Shown piece by piece: positions 1 to 9,775 of a DNA stretch of 64,000 bases; the first letter of the stretch is position 1; every line of letters begins with the position of its first letter. The notes under the pieces were generated by a model. It saw nothing but the letters and a program-made list of their open reading frames with translations, made no database searches and was not told the origin of the DNA. A program made the position numbers and the translations under genes. The stretch comes from Sneathiella chungangensis (GTDB taxonomy: Bacteria > Pseudomonadota > Alphaproteobacteria > Sneathiellales > Sneathiellaceae), in NCBI RefSeq assembly GCF_009882935.1, contig NZ_WTVA01000001.1, positions 248,001 to 312,000 on the forward strand. The letters are read 5' to 3'.

Positions 1-566
1 ATCCAGGCATTGGTTGAGCTCCCCTCCGTTACCATGCCGTCATCATCGACCTGAAACGCCTCATAGGCGCCCCGGTCCTTGGCTTCCTGCTTGGCCAGCA
101 CATTCGGCAACAGGGATACCGACTTGATATCGCGGCGGGTCCAGCGGATATCGGGCACCGTGATGACGCTGACCCCCTGCTCCGCCGTCTTCGCCGCCTT
201 GGCCATCGACAAACGCTTTGCCGTCATGACAAGGGACGACGGCGTGTTTTTCGGGAACGGATGATCGCGCGGCGCAACCCCCCGGGTCACCTGCAGATAG
301 ATGATGCCGTCGCGGATGCCGTTCTGTCGAATGACCTCCCGCATGACCATTTTCAGGGGCGCGCGCTTCATCGGCGGCGCCATCCTGAGCTCATTCAGGC
401 TGCGCCAGAGCCGGTCGAGATGCCCCTCCTCGTCGATCATCCGGCCGCCGGTAACAGTAACAACCTCATAGACCCCGTCGGCGAACTGATACCCGCGATC
501 CTCGATATGAACGCTGGCGTCGCGATGCGGGACATACTGACCGTTTACATAAGCAATTCTGGACAT
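1..566 (-). CDS. dat: D-amino-acid (D-alanine) aminotransferase, 3' end cut by window edge
   Basis: Fold-type IV PLP aminotransferase, first 188 residues visible; the frame is open to the left edge. It starts MSRIAYVNGQYV at the ATG at 566. K148 in TRRDIKSVSLL aligns with the catalytic PLP lysine of D-amino-acid aminotransferases (motif DIKS.NLL), and EGSSTN near residue 181 is the PLP-phosphate loop. The family makes D-alanine or D-glutamate for peptidoglycan. Branched-chain aminotransferase or aminodeoxychorismate lyase are relatives, but the DIKS context favours the D-amino-acid enzyme. It lies 14 bases after trkH on the same strand and is probably co-transcribed with it. Confidence 0.85.
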   Translation of the reverse strand, partial: MSRIAYVNGQYVPHRDASVHIEDRGYQFADGVYEVVTVTGGRMIDEEGHLDRLWRSLNELRMAPPMKRAPLKMVMREVIRQNGIRDGIIYLQVTRGVAPRDHPFPKNTPSSLVMTAKRLSMAKAAKTAEQGVSVITVPDIRWTRRDIKSVSLLPNVLAKQEAKDRGAYEAFQVDDDGMVTEGSSTNAW

Positions 567-580
567 TTTTTCCTAACCTG

Positions 581-2068
581 TTAACGCCGCCATAGGGCCG
601 GATTGAGTAACGAAAGCACGGCAATGAATTCAAGCCGTCCAAGCAACATAGTGACACATAATACCCATTTCGAAAATTTCGGTAAGGCCTCGTAACTGAC
701 AAAATTCTCCTGCCCCACCACAACATCGGTAATAAGGGGCTGCGCCGCCGATCCCGCGTTCGCCAGATTGGTGACCGCCAGCGAGAGCGAGGATTGAAGA
801 TCGAGACCGTTGTACGCGAGAATCAGCGTAACAAACACAATCGCCACGCAATAGAGCACGAAAAATACCCAGGCCGAGAGAATCTGTTCCCGCAGGACCC
901 TCTGTCCGCCATAATTCATGACGTAAACGCTGCTCGGAAAACTGAGGCGATTTACTTCCGTATTGGCGACCTTCATCAGGATGCTGATGCGCATAAGCTT
1001 GATGCCGCCCGCCGTCGACCCCGTGGATCCGCCGATGGTAATCAACACAAGCACAAGGAATAGCGCGCCGAGCGGCCAGTAATATTCGCCCTGCCCGGAG
1101 ATGAGCGGCAGGTTATAACCGGTCGTCGTGATCGCGGAAACGGTATTGAACACCGCATAGCGGAGGGTGTCCGGTATCGACATATCCGTCTGCGTCATCA
1201 TCAGGAAGAAGACGAAAAAGCTGCCGAAGACGATCGTGACCAGAAGATAGCGGTATTCCGGATCCTTGAAATAGGATTGCCGGTCGCCGTTGAAGAACGA
1301 CCAGTGCAGCGAGAAATTCACCGCCCCGACAATCATGAAGACCATCAGCACCACCTCGATCGCCCGGCTCGCGAAGGCGGTCCCGGCGGAATTGGAGGTC
1401 ATGAAACCGCCCGTCGACAGGGTGCTGAACGCATAACAGATTGCATCGAAGGCGGACATTCCGGCAATCCAGAGGGCAACGATGCAGATGGCCGTCAGCA
1501 GGGCATAGATCTTGAGGAGCGAAAATACCGCGTAACCGACACGGCGAGAGACCCGGCGCCGGCTGTTCTTGGCGATCGCCCGCCTGAGCGGGTTATTGCC
1601 CGGAGAATTGAAGGCGCTGGCAAGGATCGACAGGAACACGATGATCGCGAACCCGCCGGTCCACTGGATCATGCTGCGCCAGAGCAATATGGCGCGGGCC
1701 TGAACATTGAGGTCATCAATCACCGTCGCGCCATTTGTCGTGAAGCCCGACAGCGCCTCGAAATAGGAATTGGTCGCCGAAGGAATGGCATCGCTCAGGT
1801 AAAAGGGAAGCCCGGCGAAGGCTGGCACCATGATCCAGATCAGCGTTGCCGCGAGAAAGGTTTCGCGCCGGCCAAGGATCGTGATTTCCCGCCGCATGGC
1901 CAGGATCAGCCCGCCACTGAAAAACAGCGTAACGATTGCCGAAATGAGAAAACTGAGGGCGAGTTCCGACTGCCCTTGCGCGAGCGCGAACAGGATCGGC
2001 ACCGCCATCAGGGCTGAAAGAAAGCCCAGCGCCCAGCCGACAAATGTAAAGACAGGGGCGAACAGCAT
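581..2068 (-). CDS. trkH: Trk-type potassium uptake channel subunit TrkH
   Basis: 495-residue polytopic inner-membrane protein of the TrkH/KtrB superfamily, the ion-conducting part of a K+ uptake system gated by TrkA. The four pore-loop repeats can be recognised: SGFTTNGATV near residue 108, STLSTGGFMT near 217, SAITTTGYNL near 314 and a more degenerate fourth loop after TNLANAGS near 437. The glycine in each forms the selectivity filter. Length is normal for TrkH (about 480-510). The start codon is 5 bases after the trkA stop, so the two are translated as a unit. It is the second-to-last visible gene of the ntr-trk cluster. Confidence 0.95.
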   Translation of the reverse strand: MLFAPVFTFVGWALGFLSALMAVPILFALAQGQSELALSFLISAIVTLFFSGGLILAMRREITILGRRETFLAATLIWIMVPAFAGLPFYLSDAIPSATNSYFEALSGFTTNGATVIDDLNVQARAILLWRSMIQWTGGFAIIVFLSILASAFNSPGNNPLRRAIAKNSRRRVSRRVGYAVFSLLKIYALLTAICIVALWIAGMSAFDAICYAFSTLSTGGFMTSNSAGTAFASRAIEVVLMVFMIVGAVNFSLHWSFFNGDRQSYFKDPEYRYLLVTIVFGSFFVFFLMMTQTDMSIPDTLRYAVFNTVSAITTTGYNLPLISGQGEYYWPLGALFLVLVLITIGGSTGSTAGGIKLMRISILMKVANTEVNRLSFPSSVYVMNYGGQRVLREQILSAWVFFVLYCVAIVFVTLILAYNGLDLQSSLSLAVTNLANAGSAAQPLITDVVVGQENFVSYEALPKFSKWVLCVTMLLGRLEFIAVLSLLNPALWRR

Positions 2069-2073
2069 GATGT

Positions 2074-3450
2074 CTAGAAGAACTCGAGGCCGACGGAGAA
2101 CATTTCCTCCACCTTCTGGATCGACTCCTGAAGGCCTAGGATCACCACTCTGTCATCGGCCTGGATGACCGAATCGCCGCGCGGGATCTCCACCTCGTTG
2201 CCCCGGATTACCGCACCGATGATCGTGCCGGGCGGCAGCTTGATATCGCGCAGCGGCTTGCCGACCAGAAGCGAGGTTTCAAGGGCATCCCCCTCGACCA
2301 CCTCGGCGGCGCCATCGCGGAAGGAATGCAGGCCGCGAATGCGTCCGCGGCGGATATGACGGAGAATTTCCGATACCGTCGTCGCGCGCGGATCGACGAC
2401 AACCTCGATCCCGAGCGAGGTCACCAAGTTGCCGAATACCGGATTGTTGATAAGCGTGACCGCCGTTTTGGTCCCCTGCCCCTTGGCAAGCAGCGATGAG
2501 AGGATATTCACCTGATCATCATTGGTGAGCGCGACGATCGTTTCGGCCCGCGACGCATTTGCCTCCTGCAGCAGGTCGGGGTCGAGCGCACTGCCATGAA
2601 GGACCACCGCCCGCTCCAGATCGTCCGTGATTTTCTCCGCGCGGGCCTTGTTATACTCGATCAGCTTGAGCGAGACATTTTTCATGTTCTTCTCGACGAA
2701 CTGGGCGAGATGAAGGCCGATATTGCCGCCGCCGACAATGACGATGCTGCGCGCCTCCTGCTCCTCGTGACCGAAAAGCGGCATCGCCCGCGCCACATGG
2801 TTGACGTCCGCAGCGAAGTAAACCTCGTCGCCGGGGAACATCTGGTCATTGCTGGCCGGGACAATCATCTTGCCGTCGCGGTAGATGGCGACAACGATGA
2901 CATTAAGGTCGGGAAATAGTTCGGTCAGCTGTTTGAGCGGGGTATTGACGATCGGGCAACTTTCATCAAGCCGTACGCCGATCACCTGCACCTTCCCGTC
3001 GGCGAACGACACGGTGTCGAAAGCACCGGGCACCTTCAGCCGCCGCTCGATCGCCTGGGCGACCTCGTTCTCCGGGGAGATAATCACATCGATGGGCAGG
3101 TTTTCCCGGCTGAACAGATGCGCCCAGAGCGGATTGGTATATTGAGACGCGCGGATACGGGCAATTTTCTTCGGGATATCGAAGATCGAATGCGCGATCT
3201 GGCAGGCGACCATATTGACCTCGTCGCTGTAGGTCACGGCGATAATCATGTCGGCATCATAGGCCCCTGCCCGCTCCAGGGCATCCGGATGGGACGCATG
3301 GCCGACCATGGCCCGGACGTCGAGCTCATCGCCGATCTTGCGGACCAGCTCCGCCGACTGGTCGATCAGCGTGACATCGTTGTTTTCCCGGGCGAGCTGC
3401 CGCGCGATATTCGAGCCCACCTGACCTGCGCCGCAAACGATAACCTTCAT
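2074..3450 (-). CDS. trkA: Trk system potassium regulator TrkA
   Basis: 458-residue cytoplasmic NAD(H)-binding gating protein for TrkH. Two tandem RCK units are visible. The first has a Rossmann motif at the extreme N terminus (VCGAGQVGSNIARQL), the second begins near residue 230 (IVGGGNIGLHLAQF). Each is followed by a TrkA-C ligand-binding domain; the last contains LGLQESIQKVEEMF. Size matches the canonical duplicated TrkA (about 458 residues), not the single-RCK KtrA. It lies 33 bases after ntrX and 5 bases before trkH, so potassium uptake seems to be transcriptionally linked to the NtrYX regulators. Confidence 0.96.
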   Translation of the reverse strand: MKVIVCGAGQVGSNIARQLARENNDVTLIDQSAELVRKIGDELDVRAMVGHASHPDALERAGAYDADMIIAVTYSDEVNMVACQIAHSIFDIPKKIARIRASQYTNPLWAHLFSRENLPIDVIISPENEVAQAIERRLKVPGAFDTVSFADGKVQVIGVRLDESCPIVNTPLKQLTELFPDLNVIVVAIYRDGKMIVPASNDQMFPGDEVYFAADVNHVARAMPLFGHEEQEARSIVIVGGGNIGLHLAQFVEKNMKNVSLKLIEYNKARAEKITDDLERAVVLHGSALDPDLLQEANASRAETIVALTNDDQVNILSSLLAKGQGTKTAVTLINNPVFGNLVTSLGIEVVVDPRATTVSEILRHIRRGRIRGLHSFRDGAAEVVEGDALETSLLVGKPLRDIKLPPGTIIGAVIRGNEVEIPRGDSVIQADDRVVILGLQESIQKVEEMFSVGLEFF

Positions 3451-3483
3451 CGCCTCAATATCCCCCTACGCCAATATCCGCAC

Positions 3484-4890
3484 TTACTCCGGAGAGCGTT
3501 TGCGCTCCCCGTTGCTCACACCGAGCGTCTTCAGCTTGCGATGCAACGCGGACCTTTCCATACCAACAAATGACGCGGTACGCGAAATATTTCCGCCAAA
3601 CCGATTGATTTGCGCCTCGAGATATTCCTTTTCGAACCGTTCGCGCGCCTCACGCAAGGGGAGCGCCATGATCTCCGTATTGTCATTCTGCCCGACCATG
3701 ATCGACTGGGCGGAGCCGGCATCCGCCGGGATCATATTCGCCGTGATCGGCGCTGTGCGGTCGCCGGTCGCAAGGATCATGATTTGCTCGATAACATTCT
3801 TGAGCTGACGCACGTTGCCGGGCCAGGCCGATGCCTGCAGGGTGGCGATCGCATCCTCGCCGATCTTGCGCATGGGCAGGCCGGCGCTTTTCGAGAATCG
3901 CTCGACAAAATACCGCGCGAGCGGGCCGATATCCTCCGGCCGTTCCTTGAGCGACGGGACCGAAACCGGCACCACGCCGAGACGGTGGTACAAATCCTCC
4001 CGCAGGCGGCCGTTGGCCATTTCCTCCTTCAGGTCGCGGCTGGAGGAGGAAATGATCCGGACGTCAACCTTGATCTTTTCCGTGCCGCCAACCCTCTGGA
4101 ACGACTGATCGACGAGCACGCGCAGGATCTTGCCCTGCGTCTCCATCGGCATGTCGGCGATTTCATCCAGGAAAAGCGTGCCGCCATGGGCCTGCTCCAG
4201 CAGCCCCCGGCGCGCGCCCTTGACCGAGCTCATGCGGCCATCCTCGACACCGAACAGCTGTATTTCGAGGCGGTCCGGCGCGAGCGTCGCCGCATTCAGC
4301 ACAATGAACGGCCCCTCCTTGCGATGGGAGCGGTTGTGAATAAGTCGGGCGACGACTTCCTTGCCGGCGCCGGAGGGCCCGGTAATGAGCACGCGGCTGT
4401 TCGTCGGCGCGACCTTTTCGATAGATTGCTGCAACTGGATCATGACATTCGAGCGGCAGATCAGTTCTGTCATCACTTCCCCGCCGCGGGTCTTCAGATC
4501 CGCAACCTCCCGCCGAAGCCGCACCGCTTCGAGAACCCGGTCGACAAGCTGGATCAGGCGTTCGGCCTTGAACGGCTTCTCGATAAAGTCATAGGCGCCC
4601 ATTTTGATCGTCTGGACCGCCGTTTCGATATTGCCATGGCCGGAAAACATCAGGATCGGCAGATCCGCATGGTCTTTTTTAACGGCCTGGAGAATCTCTA
4701 TGCCATCCAGCTTGCTGCCGCGCAGCCAGATATCGAGAATAACCAGGCTCGGCCGACGATGGGCGATTTCCGCAAGGCATTGGTCACTGTTCGCCGCCAT
4801 GCGGGTTTCATAGCCTTCGTCTTCCAGTATTCCCGCGACAAGCTCCCGGATATCGGATTCATCATCAACAATCAGAATGTCTGCAGACAT
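3484..4890 (-). CDS. ntrX: Nitrogen-assimilation response regulator NtrX
   Basis: 468-residue response regulator: receiver domain (phosphoacceptor D53 in LVILDIWL), AAA+ ATPase domain (Walker A GPSGAGKE, Walker [14 protein letters not shown]) and a Fis-type C-terminal HTH (NISRTASFVGMERSALHRKL). The GAFTGA loop needed for sigma-54 contact is absent; the equivalent stretch reads DGRMSSVKGARRGLLEQ. As known for the NtrX family, it is therefore unlikely to activate sigma-54 promoters in the NtrC manner. It is partnered with NtrY, whose stop codon is 2 bases upstream. In alphaproteobacteria this pair is linked to nitrogen, redox and envelope control. Confidence 0.95.
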   Translation of the reverse strand: MSADILIVDDESDIRELVAGILEDEGYETRMAANSDQCLAEIAHRRPSLVILDIWLRGSKLDGIEILQAVKKDHADLPILMFSGHGNIETAVQTIKMGAYDFIEKPFKAERLIQLVDRVLEAVRLRREVADLKTRGGEVMTELICRSNVMIQLQQSIEKVAPTNSRVLITGPSGAGKEVVARLIHNRSHRKEGPFIVLNAATLAPDRLEIQLFGVEDGRMSSVKGARRGLLEQAHGGTLFLDEIADMPMETQGKILRVLVDQSFQRVGGTEKIKVDVRIISSSSRDLKEEMANGRLREDLYHRLGVVPVSVPSLKERPEDIGPLARYFVERFSKSAGLPMRKIGEDAIATLQASAWPGNVRQLKNVIEQIMILATGDRTAPITANMIPADAGSAQSIMVGQNDNTEIMALPLREARERFEKEYLEAQINRFGGNISRTASFVGMERSALHRKLKTLGVSNGERKRSPE

Positions 4891-4892
4891 TG

Positions 4893-7106
4893 TTAGTCAT
4901 TCCCTGTTTTCAAGTTCGCTTCACTGACCGGAAAGGCAATCCTGACACAAGCGCCCGTCCCGTTCTCTCCATCCGTCATGGCGAGGCTGCCGCCATGCTC
5001 CTCCATAATCTTGTTGACAATCGCCAGACCAAGGCCGGTTCCCTTCTCGCGGTGGGTCACGTACGGCTCTGTCAGGCGGCTGCGGTTTTCCTTCGGCAGT
5101 CCACGCCCGTTGTCCCGGATTTCAACAAAAATCTCATCGGCAACCATTCGGATATCGACGGCGATCTTTCCCCTCGGCAGCGATTCCCCGGTGTCATCCC
5201 GCCCTTCGATGGCATCAGCGCTGTTCTGCAGGAGATTGGTGAGCACCCGGTTGACCTGCGGTGCGTCGCAGGCGCAGATCATCGGCGATTTCGGTGTCTC
5301 ATACTCATAGTCGATTTCCGGATGCCCGATTTTCTGGAGGAAAATCGCCTGCCCGACCAATTCGCCCAGATCCTCGGGCTTGAACACCGGCGTCGGCATC
5401 CGCGCAAAGGAGGAGAATTCATCGACCATCTGCCCAATATCCCCGACCTGACGGATAATCGTATCGGTGCACTGGTTGAAAATGTCCACATCCTCCTGGA
5501 TCTGGCGGCCGTATTTCCTTTTGATCCGCTCCGCCGAGAGCTGGATGGGCGTGAGCGGGTTCTTGATCTCATGGGCGATGCGCCGCGCGATATCACCCCA
5601 GGCCGCCATCCGCTGCGCCGAGACAAGGTCGGTGATATCGTCAAATGTCACGACGAACCCCTGAATGCTTCCCATGGATATTTCAGCGGCCGCGCGAACC
5701 AGCAGGTGACGATGCAGGTTCCCGGCCTGAAGCTGGATCTGCCGCTCTGCCACGCGGTAGGGTTTGTCGCGGATTTCATCTAGCAGCCCCGCCATCTGCG
5801 GCTGTATCTCCCGGATCGCCTTGCCGATCATCTCCTCCTCCGTCAGACCGAGGAGTTCCGTCGCCTTGCGGTTCGGCAGATGGATGAAACCCTGCTTGTC
5901 GAGGCCGATAACGCCGGACGACACGCCGGAAAGCACGGCCTCGGTAAACCGACGACGCTCGTCGAGCTTCTCGTTGGTTTCTTCCAGCTCCTGTCGCTGC
6001 GTCGACAACTGCTCGGTCATCCGGTTGAAGGCGCGGCTCAGCATCGCCATTTCATCATAGGCACGGCTTTCATCCACCTTGGCCGAAAGATCGCCGGAAC
6101 GCACTCTCTCCGCCGCCTTCACAAGGCTTTCGATCGGCCCGACCAGACGGGAGGCGATCACGAGCCCGAACCAGACGGCCGCCAGCACCACCATCAGCGA
6201 AATAATAAAGAAAATGACGGCAAACTGGATCTGAATGCCAAAGCCCTCTTCCTTCAATTCCTCATATTCCGCGGCGGCGGCACGGGTCCGCTCCATATGG
6301 GCGAGCACGCGCGGCTCGATAAACCGGCCGACATAGAGAAAGCCGTCAAGCAGCCGGTCAAGCCGGATCAGGGCGCGAACCTGGTCATCGCCCTCATTCG
6401 TGGTAATGACCACTTCGCGCTCCCTCGCCTCATTGAAGAACTCGGGCTTGATCTTGTCGAATTCGAGCGCGAAGCTGAGATCCGACTGGGCGATAATATT
6501 CTGGTTGCCGTCGACAACCACTGCCTCGCTCAGGTTGCGCGCGATGACCTGGTCGCTGAGATAGGAATCGAACAGGGCCCGGTTTTCCAGAACGCGCGTC
6601 GGTGCCCGATTTATCTGGGCCGCCATCGCCAGAACATCAGACTGGATATTCTGGATATGCTCCTTGATATAGGCATCGGCAACAACAATCGATTCCGAGA
6701 CGGCCATATTGACCGGATCGGAGAAATGCCGCTGGAAATAGATATTGAAGAAGAGCGCCGAGAAGAGCGCAACCATGAGCGCCGGCGCGACGGCAATCAG
6801 AGAGAAGAGGCGCAGGATGCGCCGGTGCATCATGCTGCCCGACCCGCCCAACTGTCCCTTGCGCCAGGTTCTGATCACGCGGTGCGTGATGATGGCGGCG
6901 AGAATGACGACGATTACCACATCGGCGATCAGCAGCGCCCGGGTATAGGCCGGATTATCGATCGTCAGGGATTCATAGGTCGCGATCCCGCTGGCGATGG
7001 CCAGCATGGCCACGAAGAAAGAGGTTTTGGGCCCTAGTCCGATCTTCTTCGTCCAGCGAACGAAGGAAAACGGCTGCTTCACATTATTGTGCTGCGATTC
7101 TGCCAC
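4893..7106 (-). CDS. ntrY: Membrane sensor histidine kinase NtrY
   Basis: 737 residues. The N-terminal half has transmembrane segments (about 30-46, 57-74, 98-122) and a long extracytoplasmic loop closed by another segment (about 292-318). Then come HAMP (about 318-370), PAS (about 385-490), HisKA with H512 in RRIAHEIKNPLTP, and HATPase_c with the N box and GTGLGLAIV. It phosphorylates NtrX, encoded 2 bases downstream. The start is a GTG (7106-7104) with GGGGGACA upstream; no nearby ATG fits. The start codon lies inside one arm of an 11-bp inverted repeat (see 7101-7200). A 102-base gap separates it from ntrC, so a separate promoter or post-transcriptional control is possible. Confidence 0.94.
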   Translation of the reverse strand: MAESQHNNVKQPFSFVRWTKKIGLGPKTSFFVAMLAIASGIATYESLTIDNPAYTRALLIADVVIVVILAAIITHRVIRTWRKGQLGGSGSMMHRRILRLFSLIAVAPALMVALFSALFFNIYFQRHFSDPVNMAVSESIVVADAYIKEHIQNIQSDVLAMAAQINRAPTRVLENRALFDSYLSDQVIARNLSEAVVVDGNQNIIAQSDLSFALEFDKIKPEFFNEAREREVVITTNEGDDQVRALIRLDRLLDGFLYVGRFIEPRVLAHMERTRAAAAEYEELKEEGFGIQIQFAVIFFIISLMVVLAAVWFGLVIASRLVGPIESLVKAAERVRSGDLSAKVDESRAYDEMAMLSRAFNRMTEQLSTQRQELEETNEKLDERRRFTEAVLSGVSSGVIGLDKQGFIHLPNRKATELLGLTEEEMIGKAIREIQPQMAGLLDEIRDKPYRVAERQIQLQAGNLHRHLLVRAAAEISMGSIQGFVVTFDDITDLVSAQRMAAWGDIARRIAHEIKNPLTPIQLSAERIKRKYGRQIQEDVDIFNQCTDTIIRQVGDIGQMVDEFSSFARMPTPVFKPEDLGELVGQAIFLQKIGHPEIDYEYETPKSPMICACDAPQVNRVLTNLLQNSADAIEGRDDTGESLPRGKIAVDIRMVADEIFVEIRDNGRGLPKENRSRLTEPYVTHREKGTGLGLAIVNKIMEEHGGSLAMTDGENGTGACVRIAFPVSEANLKTGND

Positions 7107-7200
7107 AATGTCCCCCGACCGACCCTGTCATGATGCGGTCCGGGCGGACCAGAGAATCTGGCCTCCTCCGGCTTTTCGATCAAAATACCACATTGTGGCA
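7101..7200. repeat. 11-bp perfect inverted repeat spanning ntrC-ntrY gap and ntrY start codon
   Basis: TGCCACAATGT at 7101-7111 and ACATTGTGGCA at 7190-7200 are exact inverted copies separated by 78 bases. In the ntrY mRNA (minus strand) the second arm contains the GUG start codon. The first arm itself contains the smaller palindrome CCACA-T-TGTGG (7188-7198). Pairing of the arms would put the ntrY initiation region in a stem with the GGGGGACA ribosome site beside it. It could equally be a DNA operator pair. The repeat is seen directly; any function is inference. Confidence 0.5.
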
Positions 7201-7208
7201 TTTAAGCA

Positions 7209-8651
7209 TCACTTGAGCCCGCGCACAACCTGAATATCCAGATCCCGGATTTTTTTACGCAGCGTATTGCGGTTCACGCCGAGCAGATCGGCGGCCTTGA
7301 TCTGATTTCCGTTCGTCGCCTCAAGGGAGAGCGACAACAGCGGCCGTTCGACTTCGCGGATCACCCGCTCATACAGGCCGCTCGGCGGGAGCCCGCCGGC
7401 ATGGGCAGCGAAATATTTCGCGATATGCCGCTCAACCGCCATGCCGAGGCTTTCATCCTCATGCAGCCGCTCTTCGGAGGTGCCGATCTCCTGCGGCTGC
7501 AGTTCCTGTTCGATAACCGACAGGTTGATGACATCATCGGAATAGAGCGCCGCCAGACGGCGGACCATATTTTCAAGTTCCCGGACGTTGCCGGGCCATT
7601 TATGCTTCTTCAGCGCCTCGAGCGATTCCTTGTCGATGCTCTTGACCGGCAGGCCCTCATCCCTTGCCTGCGCAAGGAAATGCCGGACGAGATCGGGAAT
7701 ATCCTCCGCCCGCTCGCGCAGCGGCGGCAACCGCAATGGCACGACATTTAGCCGGTAATAGAGATCCTCGCGGAACAGCCCCTGCCGCACAAACTGCCGG
7801 AGATCGCGGTTGGTTGCCGCGACGATGCGCACATCCGTCTTGATGGCCGTCCGGCCGCCGACGGTGGTATATTCCCCCTGCTGCAGGACACGGAGCAGGC
7901 GCGTCTGCGCCTCGATCGGCATATCGCCGATTTCATCGAGGAAAAGCGTGCCGCCCTGGGCCTGCTCGAACCGGCCGATGGCGCGGGAATCGGCGCCCGT
8001 GAACGCCCCCTTTTCATGACCGAACAGCTCGGATTCGATCAGTTCCTTCGGGATCGCCGCCATATTGATCGGCACAAACGGTCCGTTTTTCCGCTTGCCA
8101 TATTCATGCAGCGCCCGGGCGACGAGCTCCTTGCCCGTGCCGCTCTCGCCGGAGACAAGAACCGTAAGATCCGTACCCATGAGGCGCGCGAGCACGCGAT
8201 AGATCTCCTGCATGGCGGGCGAGCGGCCGATGAGCGGCGTTTTCGTCTCCTCATCCTCCTGCGCGCCGAACCGGCTGGCCGCTTTCTTGGGTTTGGAAAG
8301 CGCCCGTTCGACGACCTGCAACAGCAATTTCAGATCGAAAGGCTTGGGCAGATAGTCATAGGCCCCCCGCTCCGTCGCCTTGATCGCGGTCAGCAGCGTA
8401 TTCTGCGCGCTCATCACCACGACCGGCAGTTCCGGGCGGATCTTCTTAATTCTGGGCAGCAGATCAAGACCATTCTCGTCAGGCATGACCACATCGGTCA
8501 GGATGATGTCGCCAATCCCTTCCAGCGCCCAGTTATAGAGGGTGGCCGCGTTGCCGGTGGAGCGGACGATATAATTCGCCCGCGAAAGCGCCTGTTCCAG
8601 CACGGTGCGAATACTCTGGTCGTCATCTGCGACTAATATGGTTCCGGGCAT
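7209..8651 (-). CDS. ntrC: Nitrogen regulation response regulator NtrC (sigma-54 activator)
   Basis: 480 residues: receiver domain with D53 ([13 protein letters not shown]), AAA+ domain with Walker A GESGTGKE, intact sigma-54 loop GAFTGA ([14 protein letters not shown]) and Walker [14 protein letters not shown], then a Fis HTH at the C terminus ([19 protein letters not shown]). It activates nitrogen-starvation genes with RpoN when phosphorylated by NtrB. ntrB ends 1 base upstream, so the pair is co-translated. Unlike NtrX in the same cluster, all sigma-54-contact residues are present. Confidence 0.97.
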   Translation of the reverse strand: MPGTILVADDDQSIRTVLEQALSRANYIVRSTGNAATLYNWALEGIGDIILTDVVMPDENGLDLLPRIKKIRPELPVVVMSAQNTLLTAIKATERGAYDYLPKPFDLKLLLQVVERALSKPKKAASRFGAQEDEETKTPLIGRSPAMQEIYRVLARLMGTDLTVLVSGESGTGKELVARALHEYGKRKNGPFVPINMAAIPKELIESELFGHEKGAFTGADSRAIGRFEQAQGGTLFLDEIGDMPIEAQTRLLRVLQQGEYTTVGGRTAIKTDVRIVAATNRDLRQFVRQGLFREDLYYRLNVVPLRLPPLRERAEDIPDLVRHFLAQARDEGLPVKSIDKESLEALKKHKWPGNVRELENMVRRLAALYSDDVINLSVIEQELQPQEIGTSEERLHEDESLGMAVERHIAKYFAAHAGGLPPSGLYERVIREVERPLLSLSLEATNGNQIKAADLLGVNRNTLRKKIRDLDIQVVRGLK

Positions 8652-8652
8652 T

Positions 8653-9774
8653 TTATTCCGTATCCGTTTTAATGAAATTATAGACAGGCAGCCGGATCAG
8701 TACCTTGCTGCCCTCTTCCGACGACTCGAACTCCGCAATCCCGCCGTGATCGCCGACGATCTTGGCGACGAGAGCGAGGCCCAGCCCGCTGCCGCCTGCC
8801 TTGGTCGTGACGAAGGGATCGAAAATATGCGGCAGGATCTCTTCCGGTATGCCGGGGCCGTTATCCTGCACCCCGACTTCGAGCGGCAATTGAACCTTTT
8901 CCTGCGCACCTGGCACCGCCAGGCGGATGCCGTGACGATAGGCAGTGCTGAGGGTGATCTCGCCGCCGTCTTCGGGCGCCGCCTCGACCGCGTTCTTCAC
9001 AAGATTGAGCAGCACCTGGATCAACTGGTCGCGATTGCCATAGACAAAGGGGAGCGAGGGATCGTAATTTTCACGAAAGGTAACATTCCGCCCGAAACCG
9101 GCTTCGGCGACGCGGCGGACATGTTCCAGCACTTCATGGATATTGACCGCGTCCCGATCAATCGGCCGGTCGTCGGAAAAGGCCTCCATGCGATCGACAA
9201 GCGCACAGATGCGGTCCGTCTCGTCGCAGATAAGGCGGGTGAGCGCCCGGTCGGCATCGGAGGCATTCATCTCGAGCAACTGCGCCGATCCACGAATGCC
9301 TGAAAGCGGGTTCTTCACTTCATGGGCTAGCATGATCGCCATGGCCGTCACCGAACGGGCGGCACCCCGATGGGTCAGCTGGCGGTCCATCTTCGCGGCG
9401 ATCGTCCGTTCCTCGATCTGGACAACGACATTGGACGTGCCATAGAGCAGGAACGCCTGGAGATTGACGTTCTTGATGCCGATTTTCGGCGTGCCGAGGT
9501 CGACGCCATATTCCGATACATAATCGCCCATCGCCCGGACCTGCTCGATCAGGCCGATGAGGGGGCTGTCGAAAGGCACGATTTCATTTACCGTCATGCG
9601 CAGCAGCTTCTTCGCCGAAAGCGCAAAAAACTCCTCCCCCGCCGGGTTGGTCATGCAGATATAGCCGTCGTCATCGACGACGATCAGCGGATCGGGAAGC
9701 GCATTTAGCACGGAGAGCGCATCGACATCCGTCTTCTTGCGCTTCGTGCTGCTAAAAGGATTAGAAAGGGCCAT
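8653..9774 (-). CDS. ntrB: Nitrogen sensor histidine kinase/phosphatase NtrB
   Basis: 373-residue soluble kinase without membrane segments. It has a PAS domain at about 20-125, HisKA with H151 in [13 protein letters not shown], an ATPase N box ([10 protein letters not shown]) and a G box (GSGLGLALV). In the family it is controlled by the PII protein GlnB and phosphorylates NtrC. The gene lies between dusB (1 base upstream) and ntrC (1 base downstream), the usual nifR3-ntrBC order in alphaproteobacteria. Confidence 0.97.
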   Translation of the reverse strand: MALSNPFSSTKRKKTDVDALSVLNALPDPLIVVDDDGYICMTNPAGEEFFALSAKKLLRMTVNEIVPFDSPLIGLIEQVRAMGDYVSEYGVDLGTPKIGIKNVNLQAFLLYGTSNVVVQIEERTIAAKMDRQLTHRGAARSVTAMAIMLAHEVKNPLSGIRGSAQLLEMNASDADRALTRLICDETDRICALVDRMEAFSDDRPIDRDAVNIHEVLEHVRRVAEAGFGRNVTFRENYDPSLPFVYGNRDQLIQVLLNLVKNAVEAAPEDGGEITLSTAYRHGIRLAVPGAQEKVQLPLEVGVQDNGPGIPEEILPHIFDPFVTTKAGGSGLGLALVAKIVGDHGGIAEFESSEEGSKVLIRLPVYNFIKTDTE

Positions 9775-9775
9775 G

